From JAPULR01 sp965238215 (GTDB lineage Bacteria; Chloroflexota; Dehalococcoidia; Lucifugimonadales; GCA-2712585), in assembly GCA_965238215.1 (NCBI GenBank), contig OZ250180.1, positions 2,991,268 to 3,055,267 of the forward strand: 64,000 bases of DNA, read 5' to 3'. The notes under the pieces were generated by a model. The model was not told the origin of the DNA. It saw only the letters and a list, made by a program, of their open reading frames with translations, and did not search any database. Both the position numbers and the translations under genes were made by a program. Shown here piece after piece: positions 23,567 through 31,880 of the stretch (position 1 is the stretch's first letter; each line of letters starts with the position of its first letter).

Positions 23567-25507
23567 ATGTATGAGAACACGGAAAAGGTGAGTACTACGG
23601 AGCACAAACTCACAAGAGCGGAAAACACAGCGACGGCTGGCTGTGAGTTTACCAAGGCCATCCGCGAATATGTACGTGCCTTCGTCTATAGGAATGGCCA
23701 AAGACGGGCAGCCGAAGCTTTCGCAGTCTCACGCCATACCCTTTGGCGTTTTCTACGACGGGGCCATGCCGGACGATCCCTGCCCAAGGCGGTGGGTGGA
23801 AGCGTCGAGGCCCTGGAATCGGCGACACGAAAGCTCATTCGAGGCTATCCAAGGCTGAGTCACGACGATATTCCCTGTCTCTCGGAGGAACTGGAGGATG
23901 CCCTTCTCCTACTGAGCGCCATCCCTCTGGCCACGATGAAGGAGCTTTCACTCCTGGGCCGGGTTCCCTCCTCCACCCTCAAGGCAAGGCTGAAGAAACT
24001 CTACCAACAGGGACTGGTGGATTCCGCATCTCATCGGTTGACAGCCCTGGATCCCCGCCCACAGAGGCGGTACTTTCCCACCCAGAGGGGAATCATAGCC
24101 GCAGGCGGCGCCACCCACGGCAAGGACCACGTGCTGCAACGCTACCCGGTATCCCGTCGGTGGTTCCAACTGCTGGCCGAAAGGCTGGACGCCGTGGCCG
24201 TGCTCTACCACACGGCAGCCATGGTAGCCTGCGCAGACCCTCGGGAAAAGCCCGTGCGGGTTGACCTCTACCGTCAGGAACCCTACGACATGCTCGTCAC
24301 CTTGTCAGAGGAACGATCCATTGGAATCATGTGCCAGGGACCGATGCTATCCACGGCCAACTTACTTTACCGTCTGAGAAGCATTGAACTGCTGCCCAGC
24401 GACAAAAAACCTAGAGTCCTTCTGGTGATGACGTATTCAGATCAGGCCACTCGCCGAGCGATTCGTACCTTGGGGGACTATACAGATCATAGTTGCACCT
24501 TCGTGGCCACCGAAGGAGAATTCCTCGCTGGTGACCATCAGTCCCCAGTCTGGCAAGTCTGCGGAACTGGCACGAACAACAACCCACCGGTGGCGATTGA
24601 CCCCAACATCACACTCACCAAAATCGTCACAGGGATCGACCAGATGTCAGAGACCTCCTACTTATACAAGCTTGCCACCGGGAACGTCTCACCAGACCCA
24701 GACACTCTGTACACCTCCCGGTTGCGAGCCACCATGCTTGAGCCATCGGAACAACTCTCCTCCTCCCTTGCCATGCAGCTGACTGCGGCGGAGAAGCAGA
24801 CGTTGGAGCTGCTATCCTCCTGGCCCCTATGCACTAAAGGGAAACTTGCTGGACTCATGGGAGGAGTCACTTGCCGTCGGGTGAACCAGGTACTTCGCTC
24901 CCTGACCCGTCGCTTCCTGGTGCGAGCCAAGGGAAAACGCTACATTCTGACCGACGACGGGTTGAGATATCTGGCCCGCCGCGGCCGGGCGTCCGTGAGT
25001 ATGGTTCTGGGCCGGTGGAGTCCCGGTCGGCGCAAAAAGGGTGACAGCAACACTTCCGCCTATCGCGGCAGTTCCCTGCGTACCATGGCATCTCAATTTG
25101 ACCACCATGACGCCGTCACGAGTTTCGCCGTCGCAATCACCGTCTAGACAGCTCGCTCCCAGGGCTATGAAATGCTGGACCTGCAGCCCACATCCCGCTC
25201 TCCCATCGGCTGCGACTACTACGGAACCAACTACGTTATACACCGGGATGCTGCATTTCTCCCGGGATACTGGGGCCAGTGGCGCGACTGCCTGCTGGAA
25301 TTCGAACGAAAGGCCACCACGCCCAAACGGATCAGAGCCAGACTGAGAAACTATCAACGCTACTTCCACAGTGGTTGGGCGGACCGGGACCACGGAGGAT
25401 TCCTTCCCCTGGTACTGTTCGTGTTCGAGACCCCCAAATCAGAGAACGCCTTCCTGAGCATTGCCGCCACAGCAGACCTGCCGTCCCTTCTCAACCGATG
25501 GTATTGA
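23567..25507 (+). pseudogene. Replication-relaxation-family-like protein, interrupted by an amber codon
   Basis: From ATG 23567 the frame is open for 526 codons to a TAG at 25145-25147, and the same frame continues as a matching protein to 25507. An N-terminal helix-turn-helix (AAEAFAVSRHTLWRFLRRG) is followed by one winged helix (LSAIPLATMKELSLLGRVPS) and another near residue 410 (TLELLSSWPLCTKGKLAGLM). After the amber comes a nuclease-like segment, YVIHRDAAFLPGYW then CLLEFERKATTPKRIRARL. Replication-relaxation proteins are linked to plasmid and mobile-element replication. Beyond 25507 the protein seems to resume one frame over (TDGIDLSEDAAAFGVAVLT), so a second lesion is likely. The C-terminal resemblance is by eye. 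Confidence 0.6.
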
Positions 25508-26136
25508 TCTGTCCGAGGACGCCGCAGCATTCGGAGTCGCAGTTCTGACGGCCGACGGTGGCTTGTCGTTGCACCCATTCAATATCGTCACAGCACACAA
25601 GCAGAGAACCCTTATCACAGCAGACCTCAAAAGTACCTTGCTACGAAGGTCGATCGGCTGTCTTAAATTTCGGCCCTCCCTGTTGCCTGACCCGGAAAGT
25701 TGTACCACCAGTTATGTCAGGTAAACATAGAGTAAGACTCGCCCTCGTGTATCGCAAGGATGGCCGTTAGTGGTCGCTTGGCTCCCAAATCCCCCAAACA
25801 TATTTGAAACATGGTACTTGTTGCCGTTCAGAATCGCCCACCACCTCCAAGCCACATCCGTCATTACACTTCTTGCCGACGATCATGAAGACATTGGCCC
25901 CAAAGATCTTCCTACTCGCCAATTGGCACCTAGACTGGTCTATGCTCTCTAAACGGACCCAGCTGGGACGTTATTCCTATTGGATGACGAAACCAAGTGG
26001 AATGGGGCTTCAATCCAGAAAAAAGGCCCGGCACACTTCAGAGCAGATACCCTCGGTGGGTGGTGGTAAGGCCCGTGGCCCAAGAATGGCGCCCGTTCGG
26101 CTCATACGATGTTACATTCTGAGTAAGAACCTACGC
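25508..26136. other. Stretch without an intact gene
   Basis: The first ~110 bases still read as the tail of the replication-relaxation-like protein in a shifted frame. The rest has only short open readings, none recognised, before the end of the reverse-strand transporter gene. Confidence 0.4.
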
Positions 26137-28302
26137 TCACCGACTCGCGGGCAGTGTGTATTCGTGGTAACGCACGGGACCAAAGTTGCCATGTCTTACC
26201 TCGTAACCTTCAACTACAGTGGGGTTGTAGGCCGCCTTCCCGAAGACCCACAGTAAGGGGATGCTCAGGTGCTCGTAATGCCAGAAGTCCCCCAGTTCCT
26301 GAGCTAGCCGTTCCCGCTCCGCTGGATCAGCGATAGTGTCGTAGCTCTCCTTCCACTCGGTAATGAAAGGGTACTCGGACTTGGGCGCTGTTGACTTCCG
26401 CCAGATCGTTCCTATAGCGAGAGAAGGTAAGACAAGTCTCCCGCGGGAGAGGTAAATAGCACCGTTTAATTCCCGGTTGTACTGCTTCTGGAAAATTCCG
26501 CTGTTCTCAATAAGAGCAATGTCTACGTTTATCCCGATCCCCTCCCACATGTTGCTAATGATTTCCCCGACGTCGAGGATTTGCGGCATCCCGTCCAAGT
26601 CGACGGGGACGTAGAAGGTTAGGTCAAACCCGTCCGGATAACCCGCTTCCGCCAAAAGCTCCCTGGCCCTCTCTGGGTTATATTCATAGGGCCAACCTCC
26701 GGAGGAACCTGTCTGGCCTGTGGGACCAGGGATAGGTGCCCATTCGTCCTTGAAGAAGTCCCACCACTCGGCCATGTGGGACACAGCGTTGGGTATCGCT
26801 TCTCCTCCGAAGATCCGATCGTTTATAAGATTGCGGTCTATCGCCACGTTCAATGCCTGCCGCACTCGCTTGTCCCGGCTTGGTGCGTTCGAATCATAGT
26901 TTGGGGTAGGAGTCCCGTTCACAGCCTCCGGCAGGTACCAGGGAATAGCACCAAAGAGATGGGAGATAGGCAGGGTGCTTTGGGCAATTTTCAAATCTTG
27001 GGCCTCTAAGAGGTCCGACAGATAAAAATCGTAGCTGGGAATCTGGCTGATGTGAACCTCGCCGGCTATGAGCATGGCCGAGACGGTGGCGGGTTCGACA
27101 ATCCATATAAACTCTAGCTCGGCGAAGTGTGGCTCGTGTCGGTAGTGGTCAGCGTTTCTTTCCAGCAGAATACCGTTACCTACCTCATGAAAAATCAAGC
27201 TAAATGCTCCGGTGCCGATGGGATCGACTTCATAGCCCTCTTCGCCCCCAACGTCGTCCCAATAACTCTTGCTGATTATCCCGAAGGTCCAGTCTTCTGA
27301 CAGGTACTCGCTGAGGTCCGGGTTGATGACATCCAGGTTCCAGGTGACAACGTTGCCGTCAACTACAACGTCTTCTACGCCCTTAAGCGGTGGGTCACCA
27401 ACGTAAGCGTTGAAGGCCTTATCGGATAGATTACCCGACTGCAAAAGCCAGGTATGCTTCACGTCTTCAGCATTGAGGATGTACTCTTCGCTGGCCTTTC
27501 CATGCTCATAAAAGGGGATACCCTCCTTAAGGGTGAAAGTCCATGCCCTTCCGTCAGGGTCCATTGACCAGCTGCTGGCAAGGTGGCTGGTCTCTTCGTC
27601 TCCTGTTTTGCGGTTTTTCCCTATCAGGTAGTCAAAAAGGGAGTGGAGGGCGCCGCCGGAGCTCGGAAAGGTCTGATACGGCAGGGTCACTTCGTAGATG
27701 GGCGGAGGCGCCACAACTATCAACCTGGCATCAACGGATCGATGAGGCACCGTTATCAGATCCGGAATAGGACTAGCTGTGGGTTGAGTTGTGGCGGTAG
27801 CCGTTGGCTGAAAGGTAGGAGTGGGCTCAACTGTGATGGATGGAGTTGGAAGAGGGGTTGAAGTTGCAGTTGGGGAAGGACTTGGACTGGGTGTGGGGGT
27901 GCCGGTGGTTGCCGGCGTCGGCGAGGGGATCCTTGTCGGAGTGGGGGAAGGGACGGGGCTGGGTGTGGGGGTGCGAGTGGTTGCCGGCGTCGGCGAAGGG
28001 ATATTTGTCGGAGTGGGGGAAGGGACAGGGCTGGGTGTGGGGGTGCCGGTGGTTGCCGGCGTCGGAGGTGAAGTTGGTGTTCGTCTGGGAGTTGGAGAGG
28101 GAGTTGGTGTCTGGGAAACAGGGGGCGTAGGTGTAAGTGAAGGAGTGGGGACATTTGTTGGCAAATGAGTAGCCGTGGGAGGTTTGTCAAATCCGAAGGT
28201 GCAAGCGGCCAATAGAAGGGGTATGAAAAGGCTTGTCAGCGCAATCCGCAAAAATGTGAGATTTCGCTTTTGCAATATCTGCTGCTGCCTTAACCTTGGC
28301 AT
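26137..28302 (-). CDS. Peptide/nickel-type ABC transporter substrate-binding lipoprotein (SBP family 5)
   Basis: 721 residues from ATG 28302, preceded by GGAGGGAGGT. A basic N-terminus and hydrophobic stretch end in the lipobox LLLAAC, so it is anchored outside the membrane. Residues about 40-180 are a Thr/Pro-rich linker with a 24-residue repeat. The binding domain follows: LIGKNRKTGDEETSHLASSW, WTFTLKEGIPFYEHGK, VRQALNVAIDRNLINDRIFG and YNPERARELLAEAGYPDGFD are standard SBP_bac_5 landmarks. It binds oligopeptides or similar solutes for an ABC permease, but no permease or ATPase gene lies nearby, so its partner must be elsewhere. The C-terminus looks complete. Confidence 0.9.
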   Translation of the reverse strand: MPRLRQQQILQKRNLTFLRIALTSLFIPLLLAACTFGFDKPPTATHLPTNVPTPSLTPTPPVSQTPTPSPTPRRTPTSPPTPATTGTPTPSPVPSPTPTNIPSPTPATTRTPTPSPVPSPTPTRIPSPTPATTGTPTPSPSPSPTATSTPLPTPSITVEPTPTFQPTATATTQPTASPIPDLITVPHRSVDARLIVVAPPPIYEVTLPYQTFPSSGGALHSLFDYLIGKNRKTGDEETSHLASSWSMDPDGRAWTFTLKEGIPFYEHGKASEEYILNAEDVKHTWLLQSGNLSDKAFNAYVGDPPLKGVEDVVVDGNVVTWNLDVINPDLSEYLSEDWTFGIISKSYWDDVGGEEGYEVDPIGTGAFSLIFHEVGNGILLERNADHYRHEPHFAELEFIWIVEPATVSAMLIAGEVHISQIPSYDFYLSDLLEAQDLKIAQSTLPISHLFGAIPWYLPEAVNGTPTPNYDSNAPSRDKRVRQALNVAIDRNLINDRIFGGEAIPNAVSHMAEWWDFFKDEWAPIPGPTGQTGSSGGWPYEYNPERARELLAEAGYPDGFDLTFYVPVDLDGMPQILDVGEIISNMWEGIGINVDIALIENSGIFQKQYNRELNGAIYLSRGRLVLPSLAIGTIWRKSTAPKSEYPFITEWKESYDTIADPAERERLAQELGDFWHYEHLSIPLLWVFGKAAYNPTVVEGYEVRHGNFGPVRYHEYTLPASR
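27868..28083 (-). repeat. 72-bp tandem repeat encoding the Thr/Pro linker
   Basis: Three copies with an exact 72-base period (marker GTGTGGGGG at 27891, 27963 and 28035 on the forward strand) encode the 24-residue unit PTPATTGTPTPSPVPSPTPT plus four residues. Spacer length is likely to vary by repeat slippage. Confidence 0.85.
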
Positions 28303-28909
28303 TGAGTGTACCTCCCTCCGACCTGCAGTACTAGTTGTACCATCATAATGTCAATGCCACAAATACATGGAATAGATTCCCTCGTGGGAAGTAGTGGTTC
28401 ACCTGACACCAAGCTTCCGAACTGATAAGTTATCCCTGAAAAGTGTCGCACATCAATGCCAATCCGTGGAACCGTTGTCCAAGGTCGCGCAATTTACAGA
28501 ACTGTTTATCGCACACCACTTTTTCAATAGACCGGTTAGGCATGTTGTAAGAATGGGCAGACTCCCCTGGAAACCCTAAAGAATTTGTAATCTTGTCGCT
28601 GAGTTATCTGCCATCAAAAGAACTCGTCAAGCCGTCGGAAGTTCGTATGGGAAGAAGGGACGCAATCCTCCAACGTAGGAAAGAGGCGCAAGGAAAACTA
28701 TCCAACGGAGAAGACGATACAGCCAATCTCTGAAGATGCTGATAAAACCCTCGAACCTCACTAGAACTCCCGGCTCATTAGGTGTCCGATCTTTATTGGC
28801 TGCTAACAATCCTACTGCATCCTTTATGACAAGTTGTGGTGTCTTCGAGACAGTATTGAAAAAAGCTGCTAGGGCCTCTATTCCACCGAAGGAAAGCTTC
28901 GATAAGGTC
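28303..28909. other. Intergenic stretch with one start-less open reading
   Basis: On the reverse strand the frame from about 28908 to 28627 reads coherently (TLSKLSFGGIEALAAFFNTV ... WLYRLLRWIVFLAPLSYVGG) with a possible membrane segment. It has no ATG and only a TTG at 28809. It lies just after the last operon gene and could be an eroded sixth gene. Nothing else is recognised. Confidence 0.3.
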
Positions 28910-29566
28910 TTACCGTCTGGTTAACCAGATAACTAGGGAGCAAACAAAGAGAATGGCGGCGGCGCCGCCTACGGTCATTACGGACCATGGCGATCGGGAC
29001 AACAGATTCTGGTGTTTGCCTAGGGATGAGGCTGTTAACACCATGAGAAAGGCAAGAAGGATCCCGCAGGCCATCAGCCCAAGAAGAGTGAGGCCTTCAC
29101 GAATTAGGACCCTGTTTCTGTCTGAGGCTTTCACTTGTCGGGAAGCCAGCAGACCATCCAGCTTGCGAAGACCGATAGTCCGATACAGGGTCATGAGGCC
29201 GACGAGGGAAACCACAAATAGGATAGTGTCCCATACCAGAGAGCGGGAGCTTTCGCCCACTGGCTCAATCCCGAAGAACTGACTCCACTCAAGGGCATTA
29301 TGGGCCCAAACTGCGAACCCTTGGGCCAAGAGAATCAACGAAGCAGCAAGCCAGAACGCCGTTTGATTGCGTCCCAACATCTGCATGCCCCAATATATCC
29401 CGCTGCATACGAATATAGCACCCGTCAGCTCCCACGGTCCCACTTCGCGAATCCTTTCGGCTGAGATGGAGCCTTTTAACACAAGGGCGGCCAGCGCGAA
29501 TAGACCCAGCAGCAGGACCAACTCAGTCGCAACAAAACTGATAGTTCGCCAGTTTGCCAGGTTCAC
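28910..29566 (-). CDS. Integral membrane protein, last gene of the MoxR-DUF58 operon
   Basis: 218 residues from GTG 29566, chosen because its GTGA overlaps the stop of the DUF58 gene; the frame extends upstream but without hydrophobic pattern. About six membrane segments are visible, e.g. FVATELVLLLGLFALAALVL, LTGAIFVCSGIYWGMQML, FWLAASLILLAQGFAVWA and a C-terminal pair ending VCSLVIWLTRR. A soluble loop (LRKLDGLLASRQVKASDRNR) separates the last segments. No family is recognised. Its coupling to DUF58 suggests a role in the same envelope complex. Confidence 0.75.
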   Translation of the reverse strand: MNLANWRTISFVATELVLLLGLFALAALVLKGSISAERIREVGPWELTGAIFVCSGIYWGMQMLGRNQTAFWLAASLILLAQGFAVWAHNALEWSQFFGIEPVGESSRSLVWDTILFVVSLVGLMTLYRTIGLRKLDGLLASRQVKASDRNRVLIREGLTLLGLMACGILLAFLMVLTASSLGKHQNLLSRSPWSVMTVGGAAAILFVCSLVIWLTRR

Positions 29567-30891
29567 CTGTAGGCACCCATGTGTCGCACGAGCGCGACTA
29601 TGAATTCTTCCTCTTCGGGCTGCCACTCTATGACAGACGCTCCCCCTTTCCGCAGGTCTTCGGTCACACGCATCGTTTCCCATTTAATGAGGCCCCAATC
29701 CCGGGAGTTTGCATCCGGTTCTTGCGGGCTTACATGGACCACCCTCACCTTGCTGAACCGCTGGGAGCGGCTCCTCAGAGATGTTAAACGGTCTACTGCG
29801 GCCCGGAACCTTCCAAGGGATGGCATTGTTTCGCCCGGTCTCGCGTAGAGAACATCCAAACGGGTGATAATGAAGACCTCTGGCCGCAGCCGGAATAGAT
29901 GACTCTTACACCACTCCACCGCCTGAAGCAAATCCTGTTGAGGTGGGCCGGATTTGAGGCGGGACAACATTCTGACAAGACGATGAAACTGCTTCCGACC
30001 GGAATCCGGCGTCAGGAGTTCGCCGTTGCCGGTGGAACTGTTATATGCGAAGGCACCGAGTGTTGATCCGCGGGTGAGGTAATACTGCGCAAGACTGCCC
30101 GATGCCTCCAGCGTGTGTTCCAGGGGATTGGACAATGGTGTTCCAACGTCCATATAGTCTGCGATATCGAGAAAAATCCACACCGCCTTTTGTGCTTCCG
30201 GGTCCAGTACATTTACCAGAGGCAGATTGTCGCTTCTGTGGCCTCGCGCCGTTGCCTTCCAGTTGATTCTGTTAAGAGGATCCCCCGTAGCGTAGGGCCT
30301 GAGTTCTCGAAAATCATTTGTGCCACCACCGATTTGTGCCATATGGCCCTGGTACCGGGAGATCTTTGTCGTAACTCGGGCATGGTTCAACCGCATAATG
30401 CTGCGAATTCTGGGGATCACGGTTACTTCTACCGGGGACCCTCCCACGCCGGATATCCTCCGATTGATCCCAAATGGCGCTTGGGACTCCCAAATAGTTT
30501 CCTCTAGCTTGAATTGCCCCCTCTTTGGAAAGTGTACCTGGTAGGAAATATCGACTGACACTGTGCCCGGCCACTTCCAAACAACCCGCAGGTTGCTGCC
30601 TTCCACAATTCGGGCCTCTGCAGGAAGTTTGTCATGGACGAAAATTAATCCGACGCCACCGGTTATCGTTATTCGGCGACTAACCGTTAGAGAGTCTCCT
30701 GCCGAACACGAAACGCGCGGCAGTATTTTTTCTATGGTTACGCCGGATGGCGGCGGCAGGGCAGCGGCCAGGAGTACCACCAGAAGCACAAATACCGAAC
30801 CGGTCAAGAGGACCACGTTTCCAAAGACCAGTCCAACGACCAGGAAAACCAACGATATCCCTGTCCAGACCAGCAAAGAAGGGGGGAACAT
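29563..30891 (-). CDS. DUF58 domain protein
   Basis: 442 residues from ATG 30891. Two N-terminal membrane segments (residues about 6-45) are followed by a soluble beta-rich region and the DUF58 signature FRELRPYATGDPLNRINWKA at residues 194-213, then a VWA-like fold (KAVWIFLDIADYM). DUF58 proteins are almost always encoded next to MoxR AAA+ ATPases and transglutaminase membrane proteins, as here. They are thought to act as adaptors or clients in envelope-complex assembly. The ATG lies two bases after the MoxR stop and the gene overlaps the following membrane protein gene. Confidence 0.92.
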   Translation of the reverse strand: MFPPSLLVWTGISLVFLVVGLVFGNVVLLTGSVFVLLVVLLAAALPPPSGVTIEKILPRVSCSAGDSLTVSRRITITGGVGLIFVHDKLPAEARIVEGSNLRVVWKWPGTVSVDISYQVHFPKRGQFKLEETIWESQAPFGINRRISGVGGSPVEVTVIPRIRSIMRLNHARVTTKISRYQGHMAQIGGGTNDFRELRPYATGDPLNRINWKATARGHRSDNLPLVNVLDPEAQKAVWIFLDIADYMDVGTPLSNPLEHTLEASGSLAQYYLTRGSTLGAFAYNSSTGNGELLTPDSGRKQFHRLVRMLSRLKSGPPQQDLLQAVEWCKSHLFRLRPEVFIITRLDVLYARPGETMPSLGRFRAAVDRLTSLRSRSQRFSKVRVVHVSPQEPDANSRDWGLIKWETMRVTEDLRKGGASVIEWQPEEEEFIVALVRHMGAYR

Positions 30892-30893
30892 GA

Positions 30894-31880
30894 CTATGAG
30901 GTTGTGCGGCCTATTTCACTGGGTACTGGGACTTGCTGCACCACTTCTTCAATTATCGTCTCGCTGCGAATACCTTCCAGAGTGTCTTCGATGTTTAGAA
31001 TTATCCTGTGAGCCAGGACTTCGGATATCATCATTTTTACGTCGTCCGGTACCACAAAGTCCCTGCCATGGATGATTGCGATGCTTCTCGAGGCTCTCAG
31101 AAGTGCCAATCCGCCTCGAGGGCTCACTCCAACGGCAACTCGGGGGTGGTCTCGTGATAGCCGGACCACTTGGGTGATGTAGTCGATTATGACTTCGTCA
31201 ACGTAGACGTCGGTTTCCACACAACGCTGGAGCTCCATGAACCGACTGATTTCCACAGCTGGCTCAAGGTCTAATGTCGGGTCATCCTTCTGCCACCGAA
31301 TCCGCCTTGTAAGGATTTCACTTTCCGATTGACGATTGCGGGGATATCCGGTGGCAAGCTTGAGAAGGAAGCGGTCCAACTGAGCCTCCGGCAGCGGATA
31401 GGTGCCCTCCTGCTCTATTGGATTTTGGGTTGCAATCACAACGAATGGGGTCCCGAGATTGAGGGTCTCGCCGTCGATGGTGACGTGCCGCTCCTCCATT
31501 GCCTCAAGAAGGGCCGATTGAGTTTTTGGAGGGGCGCGATTGATTTCGTCTGCGAGAAGCACGTTGGTGAACACAGGTCCCTTCACCATCTGGAAGGTCC
31601 CCGTGTTCTGGCGCCACACGTTCACTCCCAAGATATCGGAGGGCAAGAGGTCCGGGGTGAATTGCACTCTCTTGGTGTTGCTTCCTATGGCACGTGCGAA
31701 TATCTTGGCCAGCAACGTCTTGCCCAGTCCGGGGTAGTCCTCGAACAACATGTGACCGTTCGCCAAGGCTGCCGCTAGCACCTTCCGTATCAGTAGACGG
31801 TTGCCTACGAAGATTTGCCCAACGCGGTCGATGATTTGCTCGCATGAGAGGCGTGCTTCTTCAAGCTCTGATTCAGTCAT
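30894..31880 (-). CDS. MoxR-family AAA+ ATPase
   Basis: 328 residues from ATG 31880, overlapping the previous stop (ATGA). Walker A is GLGKTLLAK (from Gly51) and Walker B VLLADEINRAPPKTQSALLE (Asp111-Glu112); sensor 1 is VIATQNPIEQEGTYPLPEAQ, with QLDRF following. The helical lid ends in RGGLALLRASRSIAIIHGRD and VPDDVKMM. MoxR ATPases use ATP hydrolysis to assemble or activate protein complexes with VWA/DUF58 partners. The stop is TAG, two bases before the DUF58 ATG, showing tight coupling. All catalytic residues are intact. Confidence 0.95.
   Translation of the reverse strand: MTESELEEARLSCEQIIDRVGQIFVGNRLLIRKVLAAALANGHMLFEDYPGLGKTLLAKIFARAIGSNTKRVQFTPDLLPSDILGVNVWRQNTGTFQMVKGPVFTNVLLADEINRAPPKTQSALLEAMEERHVTIDGETLNLGTPFVVIATQNPIEQEGTYPLPEAQLDRFLLKLATGYPRNRQSESEILTRRIRWQKDDPTLDLEPAVEISRFMELQRCVETDVYVDEVIIDYITQVVRLSRDHPRVAVGVSPRGGLALLRASRSIAIIHGRDFVVPDDVKMMISEVLAHRIILNIEDTLEGIRSETIIEEVVQQVPVPSEIGRTTS

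Noticed and set aside
27868..28083. Possible CRISPR-like regular repeats
   Set aside because: The 72-bp units are directly adjacent without unique spacers and encode a protein linker.
27821..28168. Gly/Val-rich forward ORF opposite the Thr/Pro linker
   Set aside because: It is the complement of the 72-bp repeat in the binding-protein gene; the reverse strand has the signal peptide, ribosome site and family match.
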